Of a stretch of 64,000 nucleotides of DNA, positions 56,005 through 64,000 are shown piece by piece. The position numbers and the translations under genes were made by a program. Within the stretch, counting starts at the first letter, position 1. The number at the start of each line of letters is the position of its first letter. Under the pieces are notes generated by a model, which was given only the letters and a program-made list of their open reading frames with translations, had not been told where the DNA came from and did not search any database. Origin of the DNA: Siphlonurus alternatus (Eukaryota; Arthropoda; Insecta; Ephemeroptera; Siphlonuridae); contig OX463788.1 in the NCBI GenBank assembly GCA_949825025.1, positions 33,715,078 through 33,779,077 on the forward strand, written 5' to 3'.

Positions 56005-57692
56005 TCAATATATATGTTAAAAAAAAGCTATATTCTAATTATAAGAAATAAATTAAACAATTTATTGAAGTGTTGGAGATGAAAATGGAAAAAATGTGTA
56101 CAATTAATTAAGGCGTGCTGTAAAAAGATCGTGATTTACGAGAGATCGCGTATTCTATATTATGATCGATTTTTTTTATTTTTTATTTTATTTTATTTTT
56201 TTTTTTTTTTGCAATATATTATAGCAGGGATTTTATAGTGTAGAGATATAGAACGCTTATGGCCAAAATTCTGAAGTTAGAAGCATTTGGGGGTGTGCCG
56301 GTCGCCATCTGGACGCCCAAATAATAAGTTCTCATTTTCACTTCATCTAGACTTTTTCTTTGGTTTATACGTTAAATGATAGGAAAAATATTTAACATGG
56401 GCGTTCGATCTCTTAACAATGTAATCTCTTTGATTATATTATTGCTAAAAATATTAATGCATTTTTATTTTTATAATTTAATTGTTTGATAATTAAGTTG
56501 TTCTAACAAATTGATCATTTATTCAAGTTTTAGAAACGGAAATGAAAAGAAAAAAAAAAAGGCAATTAAGGATGAATCTCAATATATTGATATCTCGTAA
56601 TCGTACCGCCTGAATGCAACAAGACTTGCAGGGGACTTAGAACTCACCATCAATAGGTGGCATACAAATTTTGAAGCGAATCTGTCTTATCAGTTTTGTG
56701 AAAACTGAGGTAGAAGTTTAACATTGGCCTTATGGACGCAAACCGGAAATGGAGCTGTTTAAGTCTTTGGAGCTCTTGTAAGAAAACTGCAAGACTGAAT
56801 TTGTTCAAACCATAAGGGATTAGGTTTTAGAACGTTATCTATTTTTTTAAGATTATATATATGATGTTCAGTGATCAGTGATCACATATTGATCACTGAG
56901 ACTTTTCTTTTAATGTGCATGAGCCAATTTTAATTTAGTAATTCTTACAGATCATAATAAATTTTTGTACTTAAAAATTATTGAATTTTATGACAAAAAT
57001 TAGTAAAATTTATTTTTAATAAATGCATGCAATGTAAGTTATACGAGAATGCGGACCTCATTAAAAACTTGCAATATTATAATTTTACAATTAATTAAGT
57101 GCATGCATGCATGATAAAATTGGTTCAGTGAAAACAATTGGTGTAAACGAAAGGAAAATTTTATAAATTACGTTCTGTGTGTCACATCACATGTGCTCAA
57201 TCCATAATTTTTCCTGTCCTACTATATTTAGATGAATGATATATAGAGCGAGGTCCTGTTGAAACTATAGCTTATATATATATATTACGATGTTTATACC
57301 TGCTCCTTTAATTCTGCATTTTATCCCTTATAATTAATTTCTCGACGGTCGGGCTGATTTGCTATTATACTTGATTTCTAAGATATAATATAATACTCGT
57401 ATTTCGAAACGCATGATTAGTATTCGTGTAATTAATGAACATCAATAAAAATTAAAGCGAACTCTATGAAATTATATTTTATATATAAATAGTAATTAAG
57501 CGATATATTATGGTACTTTTTTTAATTTAATTGAAAAAAACTCCTGTCAGTGATGTCAGTCCTGTCTCTATAATTTAATAAGTTCACAATCAACATTTAT
57601 TTGTACAATATAAATTTTACTCGGTCAATTATCATGCAGATGAGCGAGTATAAATTTAAAGTATTTGTATAATAATTATTATATTAGAGACC
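56005..57692. other. AT-rich DNA, no gene seen
   Basis: Mixed patches at 56240-56330 and 56600-56830 are not assigned. Confidence 0.5.
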
Positions 57693-57960
57693 CTTAGAGC
57701 CCTTCGTGTCTTATATGGCTAGAAATTTTGATGGCTTGAGCGTGGTGATCCAAGTGTGGCGGCGCTGCTGCATCGCATGGGCGCGATTCGGCATGGCCCG
57801 GCTCTCGCTGCATGGCTACCAGCTACGCGTGCAGCTGAAAGCCAGGCCGTACGTGACCTAAAACCGTGTCCATGCGATGCAGCAGCGCCGCCACACTTGG
57901 ACCACGGGCCCACGCTCAGGCCATCAAAATTTCTAGCCATAAGACACGGAGGTCTCTAAG
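57693..57960. mobile_element. GC-rich palindromic element
   Basis: Arms of about 100 bases with GTGTCTTATATGGCTAG, AAATTTTGATGGC and AAGTGTGGCGGCGCTGCTGC are mirrored around a loop near 57790-57865. Open frames on both strands here are only a by-product of the palindrome. The target duplication is not clear. Confidence 0.75.
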
Positions 57961-58289
57961 TAGCCGAGTCTTTTGTTATATAATGAAATAACTTATCGAC
58001 TTTATAATTTTGAGTATTCATGTATTTAATTATCATCTTATTATTATTTTTTTTATTAATGGCATCCTTTTTATCATTATCGTACATAAAAAATGCATGC
58101 ACTCGATCTGCTATCTCTGGAAGATACGCAAAAAAATTAAAGGAATTAATTAACGTTGGAAGTAACGCGAGTTACCCAAAAAATGTTTGAATTTCACGCG
58201 GGTGGCTGGTGTTACGAAAAGAATCGAATTGCGCATGGCTGCGGTGGAATACGTCTTCTGTTCTGACCTGCTCGTCTTGACGTCTTCCC

Positions 58290-58535
58290 AACGCACTAAG
58301 AGATGGCGTTAGCGTTTTCGTCACAAGTCGTTAACATGGGAGAGTTCTATCTCTGTATTATCTCTGGTCAGCACTGACTGCACTCAACTGACTCAAAACT
58401 CAAATCTCTTTCTCATTACTCATTATTGGATTATTGCAGAGATCAGGTACAGGTAGACTCAGGTCAGCTGTTGTCTGTTGTTCTGGTTGTTCAATAGTTT
58501 AATACACAGTGTCACAGACAATAAACACTGGCAGA
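58290..58535 (+). promoter_or_regulatory. Probable promoter and 5' untranslated region of the ZP-domain gene
   Basis: Directly upstream of the ZP start codon is a stretch of mixed, non-repetitive composition. It contains several arthropod-style initiator-like matches (GTCAGCACTG near 58367, ACTCAACTGACTC near 58380), and no upstream ATG opens a long frame. A TATA box is not evident. The transcription start cannot be placed from sequence alone. Confidence 0.4.
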
Positions 58536-58578
58536 ATGACAACAGTAGCTGTTATTTTCTTCTCTCTTTACGCATTGG
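58536..58578 (+). CDS. ZP-domain gene exon 1: start codon and signal peptide
   Basis: ATG at 58536 opens 14 codons for a hydrophobic leader (MTTVAVIFFSLYAL) plus the first base of a glycine codon. The donor is G/GTAAGTT at 58579. Residues continue directly into exon 2 (GAMASQ), which completes a signal peptide; this fit is the main reason for accepting so short an exon. Confidence 0.75.
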
Positions 58579-61500
58579 GTAAGTTAAATTTGGAATTTAT
58601 TATCTTATTGTTTCCCTATCTTCTATTGCTGGGGGGAAAAAAAGACAATTAATATAACTGCAAGTTAGTCTATAGTATTACATTACATTTATTTACATAT
58701 TAAATATATTATATATGTACACACCTCATGGAAGAATTTCCTTCATGAAGTTACACCTACAATGAATATCATAACATATCCCTCCAACACTCCCACTGAT
58801 ACCCGCACGGCCCTCTCTCATACAGTTAAACAAGCCTTAGATTACGCCTGAGATCACAGACTAGACGTCGCCAAGGCGTAGTAATCTTAATTTTTTAAAA
58901 ATGTCCCACAACAAGGTTATTTTAAACTATGGAATTTTTTAAAAATATTACATGCTTCTATAATATGTATAACTATTGGAAAAAAGTATAAAAAAGTAAG
59001 TTTAATTTGATTTCAAAATCGCGTCGCCACCACTTCGACCACTTTGCACCTCTTCCAGACGAATTAAAGCCTGGGGCCAGTGGGGCCGCATGGAGCCGCT
59101 GTTGTGACAACACGTCGACACCAAAAATGCTAAAAACTTGAAAAAAAGTGGTGAAATTAAAAAAAATAGGCACCCTTACGCATTTAAAAGTAACATTCTG
59201 GATTTATTATAGCTTCTGGAGGCGTATATAGACGTATATTCCGATCTGTCTTTTATTTTAAAACGAACGCCTTTTTTCAGCTCAGCTGATCGGTTTAGTT
59301 CGATTCGGTTCGATTTAATTAATCGATTTCGAGCTCCTGTGACGTCACATTAACAAAAATCATGGCAGCGTGCCTTTTCTGTTCTGGTTTTAAAGTTCGC
59401 TAAATTAATGAACATTAAACCATGATGTCAGTACTAATAATAGGTTAAAAGTGTATTAGATACTTGGGATGGCCGCTAGGCAAGTGGATTGCCGCGCCCA
59501 CGGCCGTGGCGTTCTCATAAACCGGCAAACTAAACTAGGGATGTGATGTTTTTTTCTAATCGAGCGCCTATCGTTAAAAAATGAAGATCGTAACGCAAAA
59601 CGGTACTATTTTCTATTCAAAATGTCTTCCATACGTAAACTAAGGTTTGTGATACTGTAGCAGTCCAGCAAGACATATAAACACAAGCCAGAACACAAGG
59701 TCATAATGTATGATATCGGTATTATTACAGTATAAATTAAGCAAGCCTCAAAATTCCAATGTCTGTTTTTCTGTGGATGCATCGATCCATATAAAGTTTT
59801 ATAGAAAATCAGCCCTTTAATTAACGCCCTTGTAAAAAATACCTGTAATAATAATCCCCTTGACACCATTTCACCCTTTCGGGTGTGGCCAGGCCGATAT
59901 ATTTAGGCTATTTAGCCTTGTCCCCTTGTAAAAAGGAATTATACTTATTACAAATTAATAAAGTATGATTCCTATGCTTAATTCGCCTAATTTAGTATAA
60001 TTTCTGAATGATTAATATACTAAATTACAGATAAATTATACTAGTTTTTATTTTATTATACTAAATTATAGAAAAGCATTTTTCCAAAAATAACATTTTT
60101 CCAAAGTAAAAAAAATAAGTGACACATTGAACCCTATATGATTGCCTCAAAATGATTTAAAGAGGTATACTATTTCTATAATTTAGTATAATAAAATTAA
60201 ACTAGTATAATTAATCATGTGATTTAGTATATTAATCATTCAGAAATTATACCAAATTAGGCGAATTAAACATAGGAATTATACTTTATTAATTTGTAAT
60301 AAGTATAATTCCTTTTTACAAGGGTCAGTATGAGTTTTCTTGCGACCATGCTGGGGCTTACCAGTTACCAGGCTCCCAGAACCCTTTCCTGCACTCCTCT
60401 GGGCTCCTACTACCAGATCTGTGCAGCCTGCAGTGGAAGTTCAATACTGCAGGGCAGCAAAGTAAATTATAAACAGTCGTAAGCTGCATTCCTCCTACCA
60501 ACTCCATAATCTAGTAATCAGTCGCACCAATCCCAAGTCACGAAAAGTCTGCCGTGTTCGGGAATCGAACCGGGGACCTCTCGGACCAGAGCCAGGGGTA
60601 CTACCCACTACACTACAGAGCAGGACCTGTAATAAAGTATAATAATTAAATCAAAATATATGTATAAATACTATAAATTAATACAAATTAATTTGTGATT
60701 AATTATACTTTATTAGCACTTTTTTTGCAAGGGAGGTATGGGTAATTTTTTTTTTTTTTTTTTTTTACAAGGATACACCCCTAACAGCTTACAGCTTGCA
60801 GCGGGGTAATGGATAGGGATAAGGTAGGGAACGGATGGTGGCCACGGCCTGTTAAGGTGCTTTCACATAGTCCGATTTCGCTACGGAATCATGCCGTAGC
60901 ACGCCGTAGCAAATGTTGTTGATTACGCCGTAGAGATCACCATCTGCTGCTGTGGCGTTCTACGGCACGCTGTAGCAACAAACTCATCTTGATTTTGCTA
61001 CGGCATTCACATGGTTTTCCGCCACAGCTGCCGCAGACGAACAAGAGTATGTGAAAGGCTTGCGGCATTTCTACGGACTCCGTAGCGAAATCAGACTATG
61101 TGAAAGCACCTTTACGCGTCCCAGCATTCGCTGAGGTGAGACTAAGGGAACCGTGGGAAACCTCAGTCAGGATGGACACCTCTACTTTTTATCAATGGAC
61201 CAAGTTTGTGTTGTCCTGAGGTACACAATGAACAAGTTGCACACCATTACACCACAGATAAACAGATGAGGCATCCAATGAGATTTATGTCTGTGTTTTT
61301 TTGGCTCTTCCCCTCAGCTGCCCATTATTCCTTTTTTTGTGTGTCAACCTAGATGACAATACCAATTAACTTTATCTATACTGTACCTCTTAACATTTCC
61401 CTTCCACTGATCAGGGGCGGATCCAGCCCGCGGCTTTGGGGGGGGGGGGCGGTGCCCTATCCCGCAATGTTAAATTTTGGGGTAGGAGGGGGGCGATGGG

Positions 61501-62562
61501 TGGGGGGTGGTAATACCTTCAATGTATTTTGGGGCCTTTGGGGGGGGGGGGGGGCGATCACCCCCATCGCCCCCCCCTTGGATCCGCGCCTGCCACTGAT
61601 ACTTCTATTATGGCAGTCCAGCGAAACATAAAAACATCTAAATGAATATCTAAATACAGAGCTGAGTGCTCCGTCTGTCTGTAAAAACACTATGTGTAGT
61701 TTGATGTGCCAAATTCATTGATAGAGTATGTATAATTAAACAATGTGGTATATATTCCAATCAGGTGCAATGGCCTCACAAAAAGGAGACCAGCTATGGC
61801 AGCAAGATATGACAAATGACATGAAGATTGGCCCAGCAGATTCAGGTTATAAAAAAGTCAACCTAAGATGCTTAGATGAAGAACGAATAATGCAGGTAAC
61901 TATATACCCCCATTACTTGAATACAGAAATCACCTTCATTCACATTTCTGTATATTGTTAATTGTTATTGTTACATTATTGTTGTGGTCTCCTTTCATCA
62001 AGCGCACGTCTTGGAGCGGGGTAGAGGTGCTGTATCCCACAATGTTAATTTTGAGGTGGGAGGGGCTGGGTGATAGGTGGGGGTTTTGTAACACCTTCGA
62101 TGTATTTCTACACTTTTTTTTTTTTGGGGGGGGGTAGAGGGGGGGGCAAGATAGTGTGGAAGAAGTACAAGCATCCTAAGTCACGTGTCCATTCTTGTGA
62201 CATCATGATAGAGCCAATGTCATCCAATGTTATTCTTACGGCACTCCATCATGACGTCATCAAGTGGGCGGGGCTTAAACACTCGAAGACCGTACCTCTT
62301 CTACACTATCTTGGGGGGGGGGGGGGAGGGGACAATCAATGACTCTTACCCTATAAATAAAACAATATTTGTCATTTTTTACTGGAGGAGTTTTTTTTTT
62401 GTTTTTGTTTGATAGGTGAACATAGAGATGGAAGAAAAATTTACTGGAGTGATATACACAAGAGGAAACTTCCACAGCAAAGACAAGGACTGCTTCCTGA
62501 AACCCAAGCCTGGAAGAAAATTCAAATTACGGATACCTTTTGATCGTTGTAGCACAACTAAA
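58536..62562 (+). CDS. Zona pellucida (ZP) domain protein, 5' three exons only (gene runs off the right edge)
   Basis: Three exons (58536-58578, 61765-61895, 62416-62562) join in phase through GT-AG introns to give 107 residues. Residues 1-18 are a signal peptide, with the first intron falling inside a glycine codon (phase 1) within it; a likely cleavage site is after AMA. The mature part enters the ZP-N fold almost at once: VNLRCLDEER with C50, then FTGVIYTRGNF, C84 in DKDC, and KFKLRIPFDRC with C103. This matches the pattern of arthropod ZP proteins (cuticlin, dusky, miniature and papillote type), which polymerise in the apical extracellular matrix under cuticle. The remaining ZP-N, ZP-C, furin site and membrane anchor are not in the window, so the subfamily cannot be told. 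Introns are loaded with transposons but no exon is damaged. Likely single-pass or secreted epithelial matrix protein; the role is inferred from the domain. Confidence 0.8.
59923..60324. mobile_element. AT-rich inverted-repeat element in ZP gene intron 1
   Basis: CCCTTGTAAAAAGGAATTAT and about 90 further bases are mirrored at the right, ending ACAAGGG at 60324. A SINE abuts it directly, and related phrases (ATAAAGTATAAT, TTGCAAGGGAGG) recur at 60635-60735. Confidence 0.7.
60325..60630 (-). mobile_element. tRNA-derived SINE (minus strand)
   Basis: On the minus strand TGTAGTGTAGTGGGTAGTAC (box A-like, from about 60619) and CCCGGTTCGATTCCCG (box B) form a well-kept tRNA-like head. A non-repetitive body follows toward 60325. 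The spacing is close to that of a tRNA but the anticodon-arm stem and acceptor stem do not pair convincingly. Confidence 0.6.
60746..61270 (-). mobile_element. SINE (minus strand) split by a TTA-target MITE, in intron 1 of the ZP gene
   Basis: The T run (60746-60766), GGATACACCCCTAACAGC and the SINE body match the copy at 54491. The body continues after the MITE with ACGCGTCCCAGCATTCGC and CGTGGGAAACCTCAGTCAGG. On the minus strand its far end has a box A-like GTGGTGTAATGGTGTGCAA. Confidence 0.72.
60855..61111. mobile_element. PIF/Harbinger-like MITE with TTA duplication
   Basis: The 257-base element has terminal inverted repeats of at least 32 bases with one mismatch (AGGTGCTTTCACATAGTC...). 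It is flanked by TTA at 60852-60854 and 61112-61114. The matching SINE at 54491 has GCCTGTTACGCGTCC with a single TTA, giving the empty site. TTA/TAA duplication is the PIF/Harbinger signature. The inside repeats CCGTAGC-type phrases. No coding capacity. Confidence 0.9.
61412..61592. mobile_element. hAT-like MITE, GGATCC-ended family, copy 2 (ZP gene intron 1)
   Basis: The ends are CAGGGGCGGATCCAG and TTGGATCCGCGCCTG, with a perfect 8-base duplication CCACTGAT at 61404-61411 and 61593-61600. The inside is dominated by G runs and a CAATGTTAAATTTTGGGG block. Confidence 0.9.
61765..61895 (+). CDS. ZP-domain gene exon 2: end of signal peptide and first ZP-N cysteine
   Basis: The acceptor is TTCCAATCAG ending at 61764 and the donor is CAG/GTAACT at 61896. 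The 131 bases give two bases of the split glycine plus 43 codons, with a charged 25-residue linker and then the first ZP-N strand and cysteine (VNLRCLDEER). Confidence 0.8.
62010..62140 (+). mobile_element. Partial copy of the GGATCC-ended family (ZP gene intron 2)
   Basis: TATCCCACAATGTTAATTTT, GGTGGGAGGGGCTGGGTGAT and ACACCTTCGATGTATTT parallel 61455-61530. Neither GGATCC end is left; the right side runs into poly(G), where another MITE is inserted. Confidence 0.55.
62147..62313. mobile_element. MITE inserted in a poly(G) tract (ZP gene intron 2)
   Basis: CAAGATAGTGTGGAAGAAGT is mirrored by CTCTTCTACACTATCTTG at the right. At least eight G lie directly against each end, so an 8-base G duplication is possible but cannot be proved in a homopolymer. 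Confidence 0.7.
62416..62562 (+). CDS. ZP-domain gene exon 3: ZP-N middle with two cysteines
   Basis: The acceptor is TTTGATAG ending at 62415 and the donor is AAA/GTAAGT at 62563. The 49 codons are phase 0 at both ends. They hold the GVIYTRG turn and cysteines at protein positions 84 and 103 with ZP-N spacing. Confidence 0.8.
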
Positions 62563-62739
62563 GTAAGTGGGGAAAACAAACATAGAAATCTCTACTACTG
62601 TACTTATACTTCTGTAATCCCTGCTATTAATAAAGGATTCATAATGGTAAATACCAATTAAACAATGAGCATTGTCAAATATATATAAAACTTTAATAAC
62701 CATTATAAATTATTATAATTAAATTAATTGATGCCTTAA

Positions 62740-63158
62740 AGGGGTACCAAAGTGAATACTTTTTTTACATGTTCGGGCAGCTACAAATTATTCTAATATC
62801 CCTGTGGCTCAATATTTACGTACAACGTCTAGTTATTTTACAATTTATTATTTAGTTTGAAAAGTGAGTTTGAAAACCGTTGGGTGATTCAAGCATGCCC
62901 GCGGCCGCAGCGGTCGGTGATACGACAAGAAGGGGGCGGGAGGAGGTTCCCCCGATTCGCGGGAAATTATTGTCGTATCAGCGGCTGCTGCTGGAGCGCA
63001 CCAACTTGAATTAACCAACGGTTATCAAACTCACTTTTCAAACTAAATAATTAATTGTAAAATAACTAGGCATTGTACGAAAATATTGAGCCACAGGGAT
63101 ATCAGAATAATTCATAGCTGCCCGAACATGTAAAAAAAGTATTCACTTTGGTACCCCT
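62740..63158. mobile_element. TTAA-target MITE (piggyBac-like target) after exon 3 of the ZP gene
   Basis: The 419-base element has arms of about 170 bases (AGGGGTACCAAAGTGAATAC..., CCCTGTGGCTCAATATTT...) and TTAA at 62736-62739 and 63159-63162. The loop is GC-rich with GCCCGCGGCCGCAGCGG. No coding capacity. Confidence 0.88.
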
Positions 63159-63576
63159 TTAAGGGAGCCTAAATAGTGCTTTTAATTATTTGCTTTTGTA
63201 AATACTAAATAATGTTATTTTTTTTCTTTTTACATTATATGGACATACCTAAATGACTCAATGACTGGACTGATACATAATTTCACTTCAATTTGATGGT
63301 CATGTTACGGTTTGCATTTTACTGCGGTATTTTTGATAAGACTATTGCTTATATAATTACAGTTTACAACATTTTAATCTTGATATTACAACTTGCTACT
63401 TCCAGGAGGAATCAGATTTTTTTTTTTTTTTTTTTTTTTTCTCTTTTGCTGAGTTATATGGTAGTACATTCAGACATATTGTAGATTTAACAAGCCTTCA
63501 CAATGTATAAATATCTTGCATTGGTGCAAATTATTATTAATATATATTAATACCGGTATCGTCTATATTATTAATG

Positions 63577-63620
63577 CTGTAATAAATACTGTACTGTAAT
63601 AAATACTGTACTGTAATAAT
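63577..63620. repeat. 17-base tandem repeat
   Basis: CTGTAATAAATACTGTA occurs twice in a row, followed by a partial third copy. Confidence 0.9.
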
Positions 63621-63764
63621 ATCTTCTACCTCATCATCACCTTTCAAAAATATTTGACAAACACCTGCTAAAAACTGCAAAAGTTTTTAAGCTTGTACTG
63701 TACAATTTTAACATGATTTAATGTTATAGTATTTGTTTTATTATAAATATGCTAGAATTGTACA

Positions 63765-63880
63765 GTTGTCGCCTCGGAAAATTTCCTTTTGCGGCCTTGT
63801 TAATTACCATGCCCCATAAGAAAAACACAGGGCATGAAGATTAACAAGGCTGCAAGTGGGAAATTTTCCAAGGCGACGAG
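63765..63880. mobile_element. Short MITE, family M copy 2
   Basis: GTCGCCTCGGAAAATTTCC, CTTGTTAATTACCATGCCC and their mirrored counterparts correspond to the copy at 51343. It lies in the intron after exon 3 of the ZP gene. No target duplication is evident. Confidence 0.75.
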
Positions 63881-64000
63881 CATATAACAAAGATATAGTT
63901 TAAAATAGTAACTGAAAAACAAATCACATTAAAAGTATGTTTTTCATAGGGATGCTCTGTACTTTTTTGTTTAACATTCGTCACTGACTGTTTGGTATCT

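Noticed and set aside
57719..57959. Two opposite 67-73 codon frames
   Set aside because: They mirror each other because the DNA is a palindrome.
60555..60626. tRNA gene on the minus strand
   Set aside because: Boxes A and B are good but the acceptor and anticodon stems do not pair well and a SINE body follows.
61353..61690. Glycine/proline-rich frames on both strands
   Set aside because: They run through the G-run hAT-like MITE; not protein-like.

Overview
This is a very AT-rich, repeat-dense stretch of an animal nuclear genome, almost certainly from an arthropod. The main evidence is an intact receptor gene that reads as the ortholog of the arthropod alpha-1-like octopamine receptor (Oamb/OctAlpha1R). 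Supporting signs are short SINEs with tRNA- or 5S-rRNA-like heads and a body typical of arthropod SINEs, many microsatellites, and many short inverted-repeat elements (MITEs). The species cannot be fixed from sequence alone; a crustacean or chelicerate fits the composition. No bacterial operons, CRISPR arrays or complete rRNA/tRNA genes are present.

Layout. 0-42 kb is gene-poor: MITEs of several families (2.9, 7.5, 12.8, 18.3, 20.7, 25.9, 32.8, 37.2 and 39.0 kb), SINEs (4.9, 6.7, 10.5, 20.0, 31.8 kb), a decayed non-LTR retrotransposon on the minus strand (13.26-14.97 kb), and long microsatellites, including a hexanucleotide array at 19.6 kb that is itself an inverted repeat. GC-richer islands at 27.2-27.7 and 34.95-35.1 kb could be untranslated exons or promoters. 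At 42.9-43.4 kb a GC-rich CpG island lies just upstream of the octopamine receptor, whose whole 531-codon reading frame is in one exon (44293-45888, +). 46-51 kb is plain AT-rich DNA. 51-58 kb carries more MITEs, a fold-back element with a nested MITE (52.2-53.1 kb), a promoter-like island with a perfect NRF-1-type site (54.0-54.3 kb), a second 3' fragment of the same retrotransposon (55.0 kb) and a GC-rich palindrome (57.7 kb).

From 58.5 kb to the right edge lies the start of a second gene (+): a signal-peptide exon (58536-58578), an exon carrying the first conserved cysteine (61765-61895) and a third exon (62416-62562). Spliced in phase they give the beginning of a secreted zona pellucida (ZP) domain protein; the rest lies beyond the window. 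Its introns have collected at least six transposon insertions, several with clear target-site duplications.

The two genes are not obviously related: one is a neuromodulator receptor, the other probably an apical extracellular-matrix protein. The most informative content is the transposon archaeology: insertions with readable target duplications (TTA with an empty site elsewhere in the window, TTAA twice, TA, 8-bp and 10-bp), nested insertions, and a group of MITEs that share an inner hairpin core but have different ends. No convincing new multi-gene system was found; the best candidate for something undescribed is that MITE group.
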